This document shows positions 11,735 through 23,310 of a stretch of DNA of 64,000 bases, piece after piece (within the stretch, counting starts at the first letter, position 1; each line of letters opens with the position of its first letter). The stretch is taken from positions 28,501-92,500 of the forward strand of contig JAKOGI010002182.1 of assembly GCA_029747015.1 (NCBI GenBank). The letters are read 5' to 3'. The notes beneath the pieces were generated by a model. The model searched no databases and was not told where the DNA came from. It worked only from the letters and a program-made list of their open reading frames with translations. The translations under genes and the position numbers were made by a program. Source of the DNA: Carnegiea gigantea. Its lineage: Eukaryota; Streptophyta; Magnoliopsida; Caryophyllales; Cactaceae.

Positions 11735-12979
11735 TGACACAGCCCACAAGCGCACAGGGATTATAGTCTAGATAAAATGTCATCCTCAGGGACCAATGCG
11801 ATCTAATGAGTCTTGTCCAACTGAAAATGCTAAGCAAACGAATTGTTAATGGGTTGTTTGAACTATGCTAACCAGCTATTCGAGAATTCAATCAAAGTAA
11901 AGCACCCAAGGATTCGTTTTCCTAATTAAAGAGTTGAATATTTGGATTTACCACGTACTCTTCTCTAATTTAGATGATTCAAAAGAATTACAATCTTAAC
12001 TTAACTAAATCTTTTCTTTTGAAATAAATTGAATCACCCATGCCAATCCAATTATCATTCTGTTGAATGTCCTCATTTTGGTCTAGGTTATAGATTCTGT
12101 TGATAGTTAAAGTTTCCTCTCAACTTGCAATTCTCTTTTAAGGATTACTAAGTCAAGTTTTCTCTTGCTGGTGTAATATTGAATTTCTAATTTCACTACT
12201 TCACTCAACTATCTAATATATGCAAGCAAATCAGGCTAAACTTACTCACATCAATGTAGTCACAAGACGGAATAAAACCATTTCAAGATAGATTGAGCAC
12301 AAGAAATAGAGATTAAAGATTCAACATCAACACTTTGGTAAACCAATCGTAAGAATAAATGAAACTACTCATTCATGATTAAACTAAATAACATCTAAAT
12401 CAAATAAACTAAAGTTCAAGAAGAGAAAAGAGAAAGCTTAGCCACGACGGAGGTTCTTCAATGATGTTTCAACCTTTAAGGATCTAATTGCCAAATCCTT
12501 CCTTTAAATCTTCTTTGTTTTAATAAACCTAGAAAAAAATCCTAGAACTAATGAGAGAGATGAGATTTAGGGTGGGCATCCTCTTGCTGCTCACAACCGA
12601 AAATACCCTTGAATAAACAAACTCAAGCTTTTTCAACCACACAATTGAGGCGAAACAAAGAGGCTCATAGTTACCAGCACTTCATGGACATCCTTGGTCA
12701 TCTCAACCACATAACCGTGGTCATCTCTGGCCATAAGGTCATCCTTCTTTCTTTGCTCTAAGGGTATATAGGATGGGGGTAAACACTGTGCTGACTAAAA
12801 AATGTGCCCAAATGAGGTCAATGCTAGGTCAAAAGGGCCTAAAACCTGCAAAATAGACCAAAGACACATACCAGAGCGTAAAATAGAAAAAGGGATGCAA
12901 ATCGCATGCTTAAACATATTATCCCCTAGGAAATGCTATCCAATGACCCTAAAATCTTACATATTTTCAGCACTTATCA
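11735..12979 (-). mobile_element. LTR of a truncated Athila/Tat-type element
   Basis: The plus strand begins TGACACAGCC and ends GCACTTATCA, so in element sense it runs TGATAAGTGC...GGCTGTGTCA, with TG/CA ends and a primer-like site at its inner edge. It is about 1245 bp. The rest of this element is not next to it: to the left is only about 300 bp before the SINE. No matching second LTR is seen in the window, so this is a remnant. Confidence 0.6.
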
Positions 12980-13084
12980 ATGTCCAGAACCTGAAATTCT
13001 ATACGCTTCTTGATGGGACCCACATGTGTTGATGGGCAAAGAGCTAATGGACCTATTATCAACCAGGGAAAGGGGTACATGTTT
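12980..13084. other. Junction between LTR remnant and element B
   Basis: A short flank; no feature is recognised. Confidence 0.4.
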
Positions 13085-13440
13085 ATGAAGATAGGTTACA
13101 ATTAAATATAAAGCATTATTATGTGTCGCGCCTCCTAGAGGAAGATCCTCACTATTAAACGCTATAGTGCCTTTTCTAGTGCTAATTAAGACTATGATTT
13201 CCTTGGATGTGGCATCAGGTCATAGGTCTATCTTATTTAGCTCTTCAATTAAGAGCTACCTGTGCTTTTATGAAGCCACTAGAAGCTACCAAATGGTTAC
13301 ATCAGCTTTAAGTTTCTTCAGCTATTTTAACACCGGGTCATCTTCTTTAATCTCTGTACCCTTTTCTTTTCTTATGGCCCACGGTGGGCCATTTTTAGCC
13401 TGATATCGACTAGTTTCTAAGATCCTGGACCTAATCATTA
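13085..13440 (-). pseudogene. Element B: region between gag and protease, broken
   Basis: The minus strand reads EDDPVLKQ-like then LKKLKADVTIW and LLVASIKAQ. This matches the conserved 'DPVL-QLK-...-WGLL-AS-KH' block that sits just ahead of the aspartic protease in many plant gypsy (Tat/Ogre-group) polyproteins. Stops follow it and the protease domain itself is not found; the sequence ends near the LTR remnant at 12979. It is continuous with the gag relic to the right. Confidence 0.6.
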
Positions 13441-14567
13441 TCTTCTTCCACTGGAGAGTCCTTCTTCTTATCTTCTCCCCAGAAGTCTTCATTACTCCCT
13501 TCATCAAGCCAAAATCCTTCTTCAGCTTCCTACACATCCTCCTTATCACTTTCTCGCAGGCCACAGACTTTTTACTACTGTGTAATGAGGTGGATCTTGG
13601 GCTTTGGTACACTGAGGCTTTGTATGCAGCCTAAAGGATCCCAATCATCCTCGGGATCATTGCTTATAGTAAAGGGGTTATCATGGTCTCCATATGGATT
13701 CTTGCTATTGTCAAGCTTCTGAGCGGCCTTAGGCAATTGTGGTAGTATTTATTCGAGTTGAAGTTCCTTCCCTACTTTTTACTTCAGTCTCTGGTCTAAT
13801 TTAACATAGTTAAATCTTTCCCTTAGCTAGTAGCCCCTCTAAAGCCTCGGTGTATGTAGTCCCCATAAGGGTATACTCTGTGTAGCAATTTATTACTTGC
13901 GCTTATTTGTTGGATGAACTGCTATTTTTCCTTTCTTTATTTTGGTAGTTGTTTTTCCAATAAATTTTAATAGGTATTCCCCTAGCGAGCTCCTCCTCTA
14001 CTAGCATATCAGTATGGAGAATTTGTCAAAGGGAGTAAACCACAGGTGCTGCGTATACATGGGTTGTAAGTTCTTGGTGAATAACCTCAACTGATATGCT
14101 TCTGAGGGTTGGTCCAAAATATAGGAGGCCTTTGCCCACTATCTGGCAAGATAGTCAGAAAAGCCTTTTTTCTCTTCTTGCTTAATGAGCTCTATGTCTC
14201 TAAGGGTGATTGGGAGGTCAATATTGTATGAATACTGATGCAAAAAGTCTCTGCATAAATCCTGCCAATTTATGACCTTTCGTGTGTCCATTGCATTTTA
14301 CCACCTCATGACATTTTTATTAAACATTCAGGGGAATATAAGATACAAGATTTCCTTGTCAATTCCTTTCAGAGTCATGGCACTCACAAAGTTCCTCACA
14401 TGATGATTAGAGTTTTCAGCTCCATGAAATTTTATATTTGTCATAGTGAACTTAGGAGGTAGCTTCCCTTTCAAGATGGTGGTGCCGTCTGTGTAATCAT
14501 TAAATTAATTATTAAACATAAAGGATTCTTTCAGTAGCTATTCTATATGATCTACCCGCGAATCCAT
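13441..14567 (-). pseudogene. Element B: gag relic (Ty3/gypsy, retrotransposon gag domain)
   Basis: Reading the minus strand from an ATG at 14567, one sees KLPPKFTMTNIKFHG, then MTLKGIDKEILYLIFP, NVMRWYNAMDTRKVINWQDL, FLHQYSYNIDLPITLRDIEL and FSDYLARWWAKA. These are the conserved blocks of the plant retrotransposon gag domain (shell-forming protein), including the 'A-RWY-L...W-DL...FL-QY-YN' core and the 'F-EY--RWR' helix. In-frame stops occur early (after residue 9 and near residue 20) and after about residue 185, so it is dead. Downstream, with more stops, a linker runs to the protease-proximal region. Relationship: Tat/Ogre-like group, by resemblance only. Confidence 0.75.
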
Positions 14568-16039
14568 TGGAGGAGCGCTTCTTTCCTCCTCTTGTCCCTT
14601 TTTCACTATTTCTAAGTTTTCCACGTATCTTATCCTTCTTCTTGATTATTAATTTCCTTACGATGAGGTTCTTTGTTATGACCTTGGAGTGCAGCGGCCA
14701 TTATCTCTATCGTTTTATCACTTTCATCCATCATAGCTTTCCCAACATCTTCAAGATTTGAGTTATCTCATTACTCTTTCCGGCCATTGGAATTTGTGTT
14801 GTATTGGACTTGAATTTGGACTTTATCTTTGACCCAGAAGGGGAGCTTTTCACAAATTGCTCTCATGATAGAAGTCTCCCAGTCGCTCATACACCTTCTT
14901 CGTCTTACTTATCCTGATTGACAATGTAAAGTGCTTAGGACTACCTCGTACGGATGTTTTTTTAATTAAGGACCTTACATGAACCATGCTGACTTATAGA
15001 CCTAACTTTAATACTGAGAGTCTAGAATACTGCTTCATACCATGAATGCTGTCCCTAAAAGGACTGAGACTTAATTTGAATACCTAATTAGATCCTAGTC
15101 AGGTTCTAGCCAGGCCCAAAATTTAACCATTTTATTCTCACTCTTCATCAAGCTCTCATGCATGCAACCTGATAAACTTTATAATTAGCCCTACTGATCC
15201 TAGCTGGGTTCTACTAGCCTTCGTACAGACTCAAATGTATTTTCGAACACAGACTGCCAATTTATTTTTTTTTTTAAGAATCCCGGTCAGGATCTTTTTT
15301 TCTTTGAACCAAAATAGGCACTCTAAACAGGAGTTAGAACCTTTTCGGATTTTGGATTAAGAGTCCTTTCAGGACTCAATTAGCCCAGAAGCCGCTTTGA
15401 TTCCTAATCGAATTTATAGACTCGATTTTCCTTAATTTTAGCTAACCTAAGACTAATAGTATTATGTGTAGTCCTTTGGGCTAAAGAAGTTTAATCATAC
15501 AAAGTCAAATTGCATTCCCAATCATACATATGAGTTTCAACCTAGACAAGAGTTTTATGTTACAAGTGTTTCAAGTAAGGTTTAGAACAGTCCTCTCACA
15601 ACCCAAATGCTTCATACACCATCCATGGGGTGCATAGCAAGACTGGAATGTCTTGGCTGCTTTCTCGAGTCGGAGGGACCAGGAAAATATGTTGTGAGTG
15701 GGTGAAGAAACTGCTTGATCAATTGAAAGTTTAAATGGACCCATCGAGTGAGCAGTTACTTTTCGGAGGGATAGAATCAGGGTTTGGCCTAGAAATGTTA
15801 TTGATCACAATGTGTAACATCTTATAATGCAAGTATGCCTAATGCATGTATAATTAATATAATTTCCCATATTGAAGTTCAAATCTCACCCTCTTAGGAA
15901 AAAAGTCTTCACTGGAGTCGTCACTCTAAGGATCCGCCTCCTCGAGTGTATGATACCTTATGAATGGTCGAATTCTTTTGCTCGATACTTTATATTTTTC
16001 TAGAAAGCAGATTTAATTTTTTAAATTTTTTATTTTTTA
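14568..16039 (-). other. Upstream leader of element B and unassigned sequence
   Basis: About 1.5 kb without a convincing reading frame. The part next to the gag start (to about 14940) may be the 5' part of gag, with stops. A poly-T run lies at 15260-15272. Near 15907-15935 the plus strand has AGTCTTCACTGGAGTCGTCA, a GAGTCGYCA-type motif often seen next to LTRs of Ogre/Tat elements. I see no clear LTR ends. Confidence 0.35.
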
Positions 16040-16887
16040 TTTCTACAGAATACAGTTGGCAGAATTGGGCCTACAAAATCACAGAAAATTGGGCTTTGGA
16101 CGTGGCTAAGGAACTTGGATAGGTTCCTTGGATAAGGCTAGATCAAGTCTTCCTACCTTGGACCCTTGTCAGCAACCTCGACCTGACAAAGAATCTGGGC
16201 GTAGGTCTGATCTAGAAACCCGGGCGGGTTCCTGGGGTAGACTTGAACCTTTATCCTAGTTTAGGCAGATTCCACTGCCAAGGTCTAAATCCATTTTCCA
16301 AAATTCAATAATGTAGAAGTAGATACGGGGTGAAATAGTAAAGAAACAGAAACATTAAACGTTAACTGATGTAGTCGCCAGTGAATTTCAGGAAAAGTTA
16401 CAAACTACACCACCCTTTAAAGTAGATCATATCGATCAAGACACTAGAGGACACTGAAGGGACAAACTGACACTACTTCAGAAGGATTTTAGAAAGGCCC
16501 CCTAGTAATCCCTATTGTGAGGACCATCATGACTCCTTAGTCTTGAATAGATGTTCTAAATTCGTTAGTGATGGAATTATGGTGATGTGATGGGGTGCAT
16601 CTAATCACCACACATCATCATCACTGACTGCCTCTACTAATCAACACAAGAAATTAAGACTTAATCATACTATCATACATTCATGTAACAAATTAGAATC
16701 ATTCATTCTCATAAAATCAAAAACACGTTGTTCATCAAAAGTAAGCAAAAGGAAAATTGTTCAAATCGTTATAGCAGGCGGGGATGAAATTGACTAAAGA
16801 TTACATCTTTGCCAAACTCTAACCAATCGAATTTAATGGAAAAGAGTAAAGAGAAGGCAGAAAAGGCTATAAAAAGCGCCCTCAGAC
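16040..16887 (-). repeat. Inverted copy of the 20640-21450 segment (LTR-like)
   Basis: The reverse complement of this stretch matches 20640-21450 through many blocks: TTTGGCAAAGATGTAA, GTTGATTAGTAGAGGC, GATGCACCCCATC, AGGGATTRCT and GGTTCCT...CCAATTCTGCC. Matches run in order from about 16870 down to 16045. It has no long open frame of its own, and a 67-residue minus frame at 16833-17036 is chance. It stops at the start of the TRIM-like repeat. Confidence 0.75.
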
Positions 16888-17156
16888 CGTTGACAATTAC
16901 TAGGAATGACTTCAAGGATCGTTGACGGGCCCCACAAATCACCACAAGCCTTTTCAGCGCGCTTTGTCTTGCTCACTTGCTGCCTGAGAAACTTCCTAAG
17001 AATACACCCATCATAATATTTCTCTACAGCTGCCATGCTTAATTATGGAGCTTAACTATAGAGTTCTTACAACTGGGCTCCCCAAAAAGAAAGGTGCATC
17101 TTTGGTGATATAAGCAGTCACTTCAAATCTTGTTAAGTCAAACTTGGGGAGTTACA
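16888..17156 (-). mobile_element. TRIM-like element, left LTR (truncated)
   Basis: It matches 17350-17606 almost throughout, for example CCCCACAAATCACCACAAGCC, CATCATAATATTTCTC and GTAGTTCTTA-like then CAGTCACTTCAAAT. It ends GGGGAGTTACA, giving the CA end on the plus strand. The opening 25 bases or so of the full LTR are missing, replaced by the end of the inverted segment. Confidence 0.65.
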
Positions 17157-17327
17157 ATTACCCCCACTTGAAGTGCACAACGTCCTCATCGTGTCTCACT
17201 AACTAACCAACATATAACTCCTCTTGATCAGTGATCCATCCCAGTATCTTTGCTCCGCTAGGTGACTGCCCGAGGCTCTTTTATCCATTAGCACAGCTCA
17301 CGATTGCAGGTTAGCTCTAATGCCATC
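17157..17327 (-). mobile_element. TRIM-like element, internal region with PPT and PBS
   Basis: Only 171 bp. On the minus strand the right end carries TGGCATTAGAGC (17314-17325), 10 of 12 bases matching the initiator-Met primer site, two bases from the LTR. The left end reads CTTCAAGTGGGGGTAAT just ahead of TGTAAC, a good polypurine tract. There is no room for any protein, so the element must be non-autonomous. Confidence 0.65.
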
Positions 17328-17606
17328 TATAACACCCCAGCTTCTCGGGTCGCGAACAATTACTTGAACGGCTTCAACGATCATTCACTAGCCCCACAAA
17401 TCACCACAAGCCTTTTTGGCGTGTTTCGTCCTTGCTCACACATTACCTAAGAAACTCCCCAAGAGGTCACCCATCATAATATTTCTCCACAACAAGCACC
17501 CGTAACTATGGAGTTCTTATGAGTGGGCTCCTTGAACAGAAAGGTGTACTTTTGATGATACGAGTAGTCACTTCAAATCCTTTTAAGCCACACTCCAGCT
17601 GTTACA
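17328..17606 (-). mobile_element. TRIM-like element, right LTR
   Basis: It begins TATAACACCCCAGC (decayed TGTAACACCCC) and ends CCAGCTGTTACA. It is 279 bp, typical of TRIM elements. It is followed at 17607-17650 by a second copy of the polypurine-side internal sequence (ATCACCCACACTTGAAGCGC), so a third unit once existed: the locus is a tandem LTR-internal-LTR-internal array, partly lost. Confidence 0.65.
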
Positions 17607-17689
17607 ATCACCCACACTTGAAGCGCACAACATCCCCCTTGTGTCTTCGATTTACAAGTTTGTACGTTTTTCAAAATACAGCAACGTCG

Positions 17690-17910
17690 ACCTCACGGAG
17701 AATCTGAGCGTAGGTCTGATCTAGGAACCCAGGCGGGTTCCTGGGCTAGACTCAAACCTTGATTCTAGTCTAGGCAAGTTCCACTGGCAAGGTACAAATC
17801 CATTGTCCAAAATTTAACAATAAAGAAGGAGATACCGAGTGAAACAGTAAAGAAATAGAAGCATTAAACTTTGTCACTAGTGAGTTTAGAAAAAACTTAA
17901 AAACTAATAG
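17690..17910 (+). repeat. Direct partial copy of 16190-16410
   Basis: GAATCTGRGCGTAGGTCTGA, then GGCGGGTTCCTGGG and AARTCCATTKTCCAAAATT are shared with 16190-16410 in the same orientation. The TRIM-like element therefore lies between two direct copies of part of the inverted LTR-like segment. Confidence 0.75.
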
Positions 17911-19070
17911 AGTTCGCTTGTCTTATGGCACTCTTATTGACTTGATAAACGATTATGAATGTTGGGCACAACATTCTCCTGAACAGCAATCTTACATTTT
18001 TTTTCGCCCTTCTTCTCAGCATGGCCATTTTTTGCTAATCTAGGTAGTTGTTGTTATTTTCATTGTCTAGTTAACCCTGTTGATATGAATGGAGTAAGAA
18101 ACGGGAATGAAGGGGTTCTTGTGAATTCTACCCTTATTCGTGGGATGCAACAATTAGTGCAAACAGAATGAAAGACATGGAGCGAAATGCACAAGCATAC
18201 CCCTTGGGGCTTTACGGATGGCGATCAAGGTAATGAACCTTTCCCTTTTTATTCCCATTTTCAATTATATTGCATCTCACTAAAAAAAAAAAAAATATTA
18301 GCTTTGGTTCTAGGAATGTTTCCCCACCCTTTTGCTAAGGTCAGAGCACCTGTGCATTTTCTAGCTATGGTCTCCTAGACTAAGCAAAATCATATTCATC
18401 GAAGATTCCAATCGGGTGATCTTCAATAGCTTTGTGTGGCTATCAATGCCTTAGAGATGGCAATATTGAGCTCTTTGAAACCTAGCTCAACTTCGACATT
18501 TCATTTTTTTCTAACTCCTTCTTTCTTTGCAAGTTATTCCCGTCCTTGGGAAAATCGTGTCTCAACTCCAACAGTTGAAGCCGCTTAATTTTACACCCAG
18601 TGATGGTCCTTATGAAAGGGCTATACAACTTTTATGGTACTTGCATGAGTGGGTTACTGCCCAAGTTGCAAGCCAGTGGCCTCGTATTGTTCCTATGGAT
18701 CCACCTAGATCCATGTTTTCTGTCAGGGCTCTCTGTCTAGATGACTGGCTAGATATGAAAGTAGGCATCCACTTTGAATACTATGTTAACCACCATGGCA
18801 ACTATAGCACCTACCTTTGCTGGATTATGACTCATTTGGTAGTTTCCATTGTTTGCTTTTCATTTTCTCTATGAACATTTTTATAATGCTAATGCTCACG
18901 AATTGGTTTTTGCAGAGAATGGTTGTCGATGCTCCCATGCCAAGCCTAAACGTTCATATGGCTGGAAAAGGGGGGCACGCTATATGTATGAAAGTTCCAC
19001 TGCTTCCTAAATCAGAACGCCCTAAACTTCCATTTCCTCCCACTTTTACAAGAGTAAGTGCATTGCCTAC
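17911..19070 (+). pseudogene. Exon/intron-like relic of unknown function
   Basis: I do not recognise this protein. Several open stretches on the plus strand are bounded by good plant splice signals. One ends at the GGTAATG donor near 18231. Another begins after TATTAG at 18300. Residues resembling LKPLNFTPSDGPYERAIQLL and WYLHEWVTAQVASQWPRIVP are encoded at about 18534-18838. An acceptor TTTTTGCAG ends at 18915, followed by a piece encoding RMVVDAPMPSLNVHMAGKGG up to a GTAAGT donor near 19052. An upstream piece at about 17905 encodes SYGTLIDLINDYECWAQHSP. Stops separate some pieces. It could be a captured host-gene fragment, a degraded transposon protein, or chance. It lies between the inverted copies at 16040 and 20640. 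Confidence 0.35.
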
Positions 19071-20076
19071 CTTATCATTATGGGTTAAGCCCCAAATCTC
19101 TTCACCATTCACCCTTTTTAAGCATAATCGATAAGAATCTAGATTGATAGTATCTTGTTCCCATTCCATAAGGAGGGCATTTGCGAGCTTTTTCACTTGT
19201 CGCCACCCTCAAGCTCACAAGATGTTTCACCCTCTTTTAAAATCTAAGTGTATTTTATGTGTTACTCCATTTTGTCAACTCTTCTTCTTTTGTGAAAGGA
19301 GATCTAAAGACGCTGTTATGCCACAGAGGTCTCATGCCCCTAGTTGTGTAATGCTCTTGTTCAAGAGCACAAGACGTGCTTGAGTCTTATAGCGCAAGTG
19401 AAAGGAGCCTGCATTTGGATTCTCCATTAGAGGTGGAATTGCTTCAAGTTTACAATGCAAAGGTCCTGATGTCATGTCCACTTCATTGGGGAACCCTTAT
19501 GTAACCCGTATTTTATACGATGATTCCTCTTCTGAAGTGGTGCATGATTAGGAGCAATCCCTAGGCCGACCTATGCATAAGTCATGCTTTAATATGTCAC
19601 AACCTATGTAGACTATATCCTTGGTGGAAGTAGCCACGAGTTCCCAAATCATCAGTAGGGGCAACCTAGCAGCCATGCTTATGATGCTTTCACTGTAATA
19701 TTAAAATGCAATTGGACTCTGATAACTTCATGCAAAATTTATGCAAGCCTATTATAACTCTAATTCAAATAAGCCCCCATTTCCCTTAAAAAACAAAAAA
19801 AATAAAAAAAGGATGCAATAAGTACTGAGAGCTTTATGGTCTTGAATAATAATTCTGAGATTTTATTGAATAATTTCCAAATTATAGAAAATTGCAAGTT
19901 ACAAAGTAGAAAGAAAAAAATAAAAAATAGAGAGAAAAAAAAACCCTAGTGGCTCATCTGTGAACCCGACCGAGTTCCCCCACTGGGCTAGTACAGCTTA
20001 ATCGAATTTGGACTGGCCATTTTGTCAAGTCCAAATTGGACTCAATAGTTGACTGTGATGGGGAACAGGAACCCGG
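19071..20076. other. Unassigned, includes possible further exon remnants
   Basis: A short plus-strand frame (19144-19383) encodes RRAFASFFTCRHPQAHKM but has no recognisable domain. From about 19690 the sequence turns A-rich (19790-19950) with no reading frame. Confidence 0.3.
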
Positions 20077-21450
20077 TGTAGATGCCTAAAAATGGCATTT
20101 TATTTTAATAGCCCAATCATGAAATTAACGTCCTAATTTGAGTTCTCATGGTCGCAGTACAGTTGTAGTCTAAAAGAGAAAAAGAAACAAATTGAGTCCG
20201 TACCTGGCTGGGCTTGTAGTCAAAATCCCCTCTTTCCTATTTTACCAGGACCTATTTCTATTAGGCTAGTAAAACAGACCCTTACTAGAATTAGCTTTCT
20301 ACGTCCAAATCTATAATTGTATTAATTTTGATTAATTAATTAGAGTTCTAATTTATCAAGTCAATCCATTTACATTAAGCCTAATGGGAGCAGGATTAGG
20401 CCTCCTTTTACTGAGCTGATTCACGTATCTCGTCAACTACTGTAAAAAGGGGGTTGACCCTTTAGTTAGGGAAGGACATATTGCCCTAAAACCATAAAGA
20501 GTCCTGGATAAGGTGAGAGAAAATACGGAGGAGATGTTTTGGATTCCTTTTGTTGGAAGAAGGAATTAATGCTTGAAGATGGAAATTAGGCATTGATTTA
20601 AGAAAGCATCACTCTGCTGGGTTCCTAGAACATTAAGGTGCGCTATCCTGAGGGCGTGTTCTATAACCTTCATCCCTTTCTCTCTATTTCTTTTAATTTG
20701 GTTGATTGCAATTTGGCAAAGATGTAACTTTAATTAGTTTCATCCAGCCCGTTGTAATAATTTGGATGGTTTTCCTTTTACTTTCTTTTGGATGTACATT
20801 GTGTTCTAATTTTATATGAATAAATGATTCTAACTTACTGCATGAGTGTATATTAGTATGATTAACTTTTAATTTCCCATGTTGATTAGTAGAGGCCGTC
20901 AATGATTATGAGCGGTGAGGAGATGCACCCCATCTCATTACCATACCATCGCCCCCAACTCTAAATCCTCAACTCGACACTGAGGAGTCAAGATGCTTCC
21001 CCCACTAGGGATTGCTTGGTGGCCTTTATAAAACCTTTTTTGAAGCAGAATCAATTAGTTGTCCCTTCGGGTTGTCCCTATTAGTATGATTTACTTCAAA
21101 AAGTGATATGGTTTGTAAGTTTTTCATAAAACTCACTTACAACTCCATTAGTTAAAGTTTAAGGTTTTTCTTTGTTATTTCATCTATTCATTATTTCTGC
21201 ACTACCGAAATTGCGTGGATAGGTTCGAATCTTGACATTAGAACTTGCCTTAAACAAAATATAGGCTCGGGACTACCTGCTCGGGTTCCTGGATCAGACC
21301 CATACCTAAATTTTGGTTTAGGCTGAGGTTAATGGCAGAGCCCATGCCAAGAAACCGGACCTGATTTTTGCTAGAGAGCCCGAACGGGTTCCTTAGCTAG
21401 GGCCAAGGCCCAGTTTCTCAAAACCTTGCACTCTAATTCTGCCTACTATT
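20077..21450 (+). mobile_element. Candidate LTR, plus orientation
   Basis: TGTAGATGCC at 20077 follows a purine-rich tract (GATGGGGAACAGGAACCCGG), which is how an LTR start after a polypurine tract looks. The second half, 20640-21450, is the segment found inverted at 16040-16887. I cannot fix the right end, and the sequence passes into a D-family LTR fragment near 21480. Confidence 0.4.
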
Positions 21451-21479
21451 TTTTTTTTGAACAAAATAGTAATAAAGCA

Positions 21480-22255
21480 AAAGAATTAAATATGCTTCTA
21501 AAAAAATAAAGTAGTTACTATAAAGCTTATCGTATAAATACAAATTAAACAACTACCAAGGCTTATAAGTAAGAGTATAGCACATGGAAGTAGGGATCAA
21601 TGCCATGCGAAAAGATATAATAATAAGCTAGTTTAAATCTAAATAAATTCATTGCTCTAATTTTTTCACTTTTTGTTTTAATGAGTAAATAAAATCAAAT
21701 TAAAACAACAAAAATCTAAAAAATTTTAGTAATACTCCAAAATATTCTAATCCTAATTTTGGAAATAAAACATTAAATACTTAGCCCAATTATTCTAGAA
21801 AAACAAAAAAAGAAATATTCACACAATATTAAACTAAAAATTAAAATAGAAAATGTCAAGTAGAAAATTTATGTTAAAATTCATGGAAAATCACCTAAAT
21901 TAATGCTATGAAAATACTTAAATTTATAATCCTAGAAATATATCTAATTAATTTCAAAGAATAAAATAGAAAATAATTGCAAAAGATAAAATCTGAAATT
22001 AAATAACTAATAAACTGCACTTAAACAAATAAGAAAATAAATAATAAACTAACTGGATTGTAAAACCGAATTTTCCACAGTTAATCAAACCCCAAAAATG
22101 TAAAATGAAAAATAAAAACTTAATTTCAAATTTATTAAAGTAAAAACCTACACATATCCAATTCACAAAATAATTCTAAAACATTATCAAATAATTTTCA
22201 AAAATTCCAAAATTAAATAACATAATATTAGCACTCCATATAAACCCTAAATTTA
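21480..22255 (-). mobile_element. Isolated fragment of a D-family LTR
   Basis: It matches the first third of the D LTRs (39100-39830 and 45500-46240) in the same orientation, with blocks such as AAGCTAGTTTAAAT, ATATTCTAA, GGAAATAAAA and CCAAAATTAAATA. It is cut at both ends; at about 22255 it joins directly to the internal region of element G. Confidence 0.7.
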
Positions 22256-23310
22256 TACTTTTGGATTTTAATTTTTAGTGTGCGCTTATTTAGTTTTAGT
22301 CATTTTTAGTTTAGATTTATGGTGTTTTTGATTTTAGTGTTTATATTTAGATTTGGTTTTGGATCAATTTTGTTTTGCTTTTTAGGTGATTACTTTCTGC
22401 TAAAAAAATTAGAACTAATAGTTTGGTGCTGTGAAAAGTGTTGGGGCAAGCAGAATTGAAGGAAATATAAATCGTGCAGGTTTTTTTTTCTAAATTCTCA
22501 TATTTTGCCTTGCTTTTTCTAGGCCAATGTGATGCTGATTTTGCTCTTCTAATATTATTAGTAATTTCATAGAGATATTTAGAATCTAGGTGAATGTTTA
22601 TGAAATTTTTAGGCATTTCTAGAATTTTGGGCAATTTACGAAAATAATTTTATATTCTAGTGATTCAGCACTGTTCTGAGACAGAAAAAAATTGAAACAA
22701 AAATAGAGTCATGTTTTAGATGATTGTGCTAAATTTTCTGTGTATAGTGTTCTAAATTTGGAGTTTGATTTTCTATTTATTTTTATTTTTAGCTTTTTCT
22801 TTTTCAGTTTTTGATTTATTTTCTGTTTTTTGTGTGAAAAAAAATCTGAAAAAGAAAAACATGTTTGTGTTTTGTGCTTATAATTATTTTCGATTTTTTG
22901 TGTTAGGTTACTTCTAGTTGTTGATTTCTTTTTGGTCTTTCTTTTCTTTTGGTAATATCATTTTATTTTTTAAAATTTATTTTGTTTTGTTAACTTAATT
23001 ATTTAAGTGTCTTTTTTTTCTTTTAGTCATCAATTTAGAACTAGTTCTTTTAGAGTCATCGATTTTTTTAAAACAAAACCTTGAAAAAAAATTTAAAAAA
23101 ATTAAAAATACCAAAACATTGGAAAATTCTTAAACTTGGAAAAAAAAAAAAGAAAGAGTCAAGAATGCCAGCTTTCAGTTTCTCACAATTTGAGCATGAA
23201 CCTTTTTTAAGCTATTTATCAAGACTTAATGATTATCGTGTTCAATTTAATCAAAAATAATTATCGTGCTCAATTCAATCAGAGTTTTGAAAAATGAAAA
23301 ATTTGTGAGG
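22256..23310 (+). mobile_element. Element G, first copy: non-coding start of internal region
   Basis: It matches 29655-30600 of the second copy, for example the AATAGTTTGGTGCTGTGAAAA block and the T-rich TTTTCTTTTGGTAATATCAT block. It is T-rich with no long frame. The very start, with the primer site, is missing here because a D-LTR fragment abuts. Confidence 0.7.
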
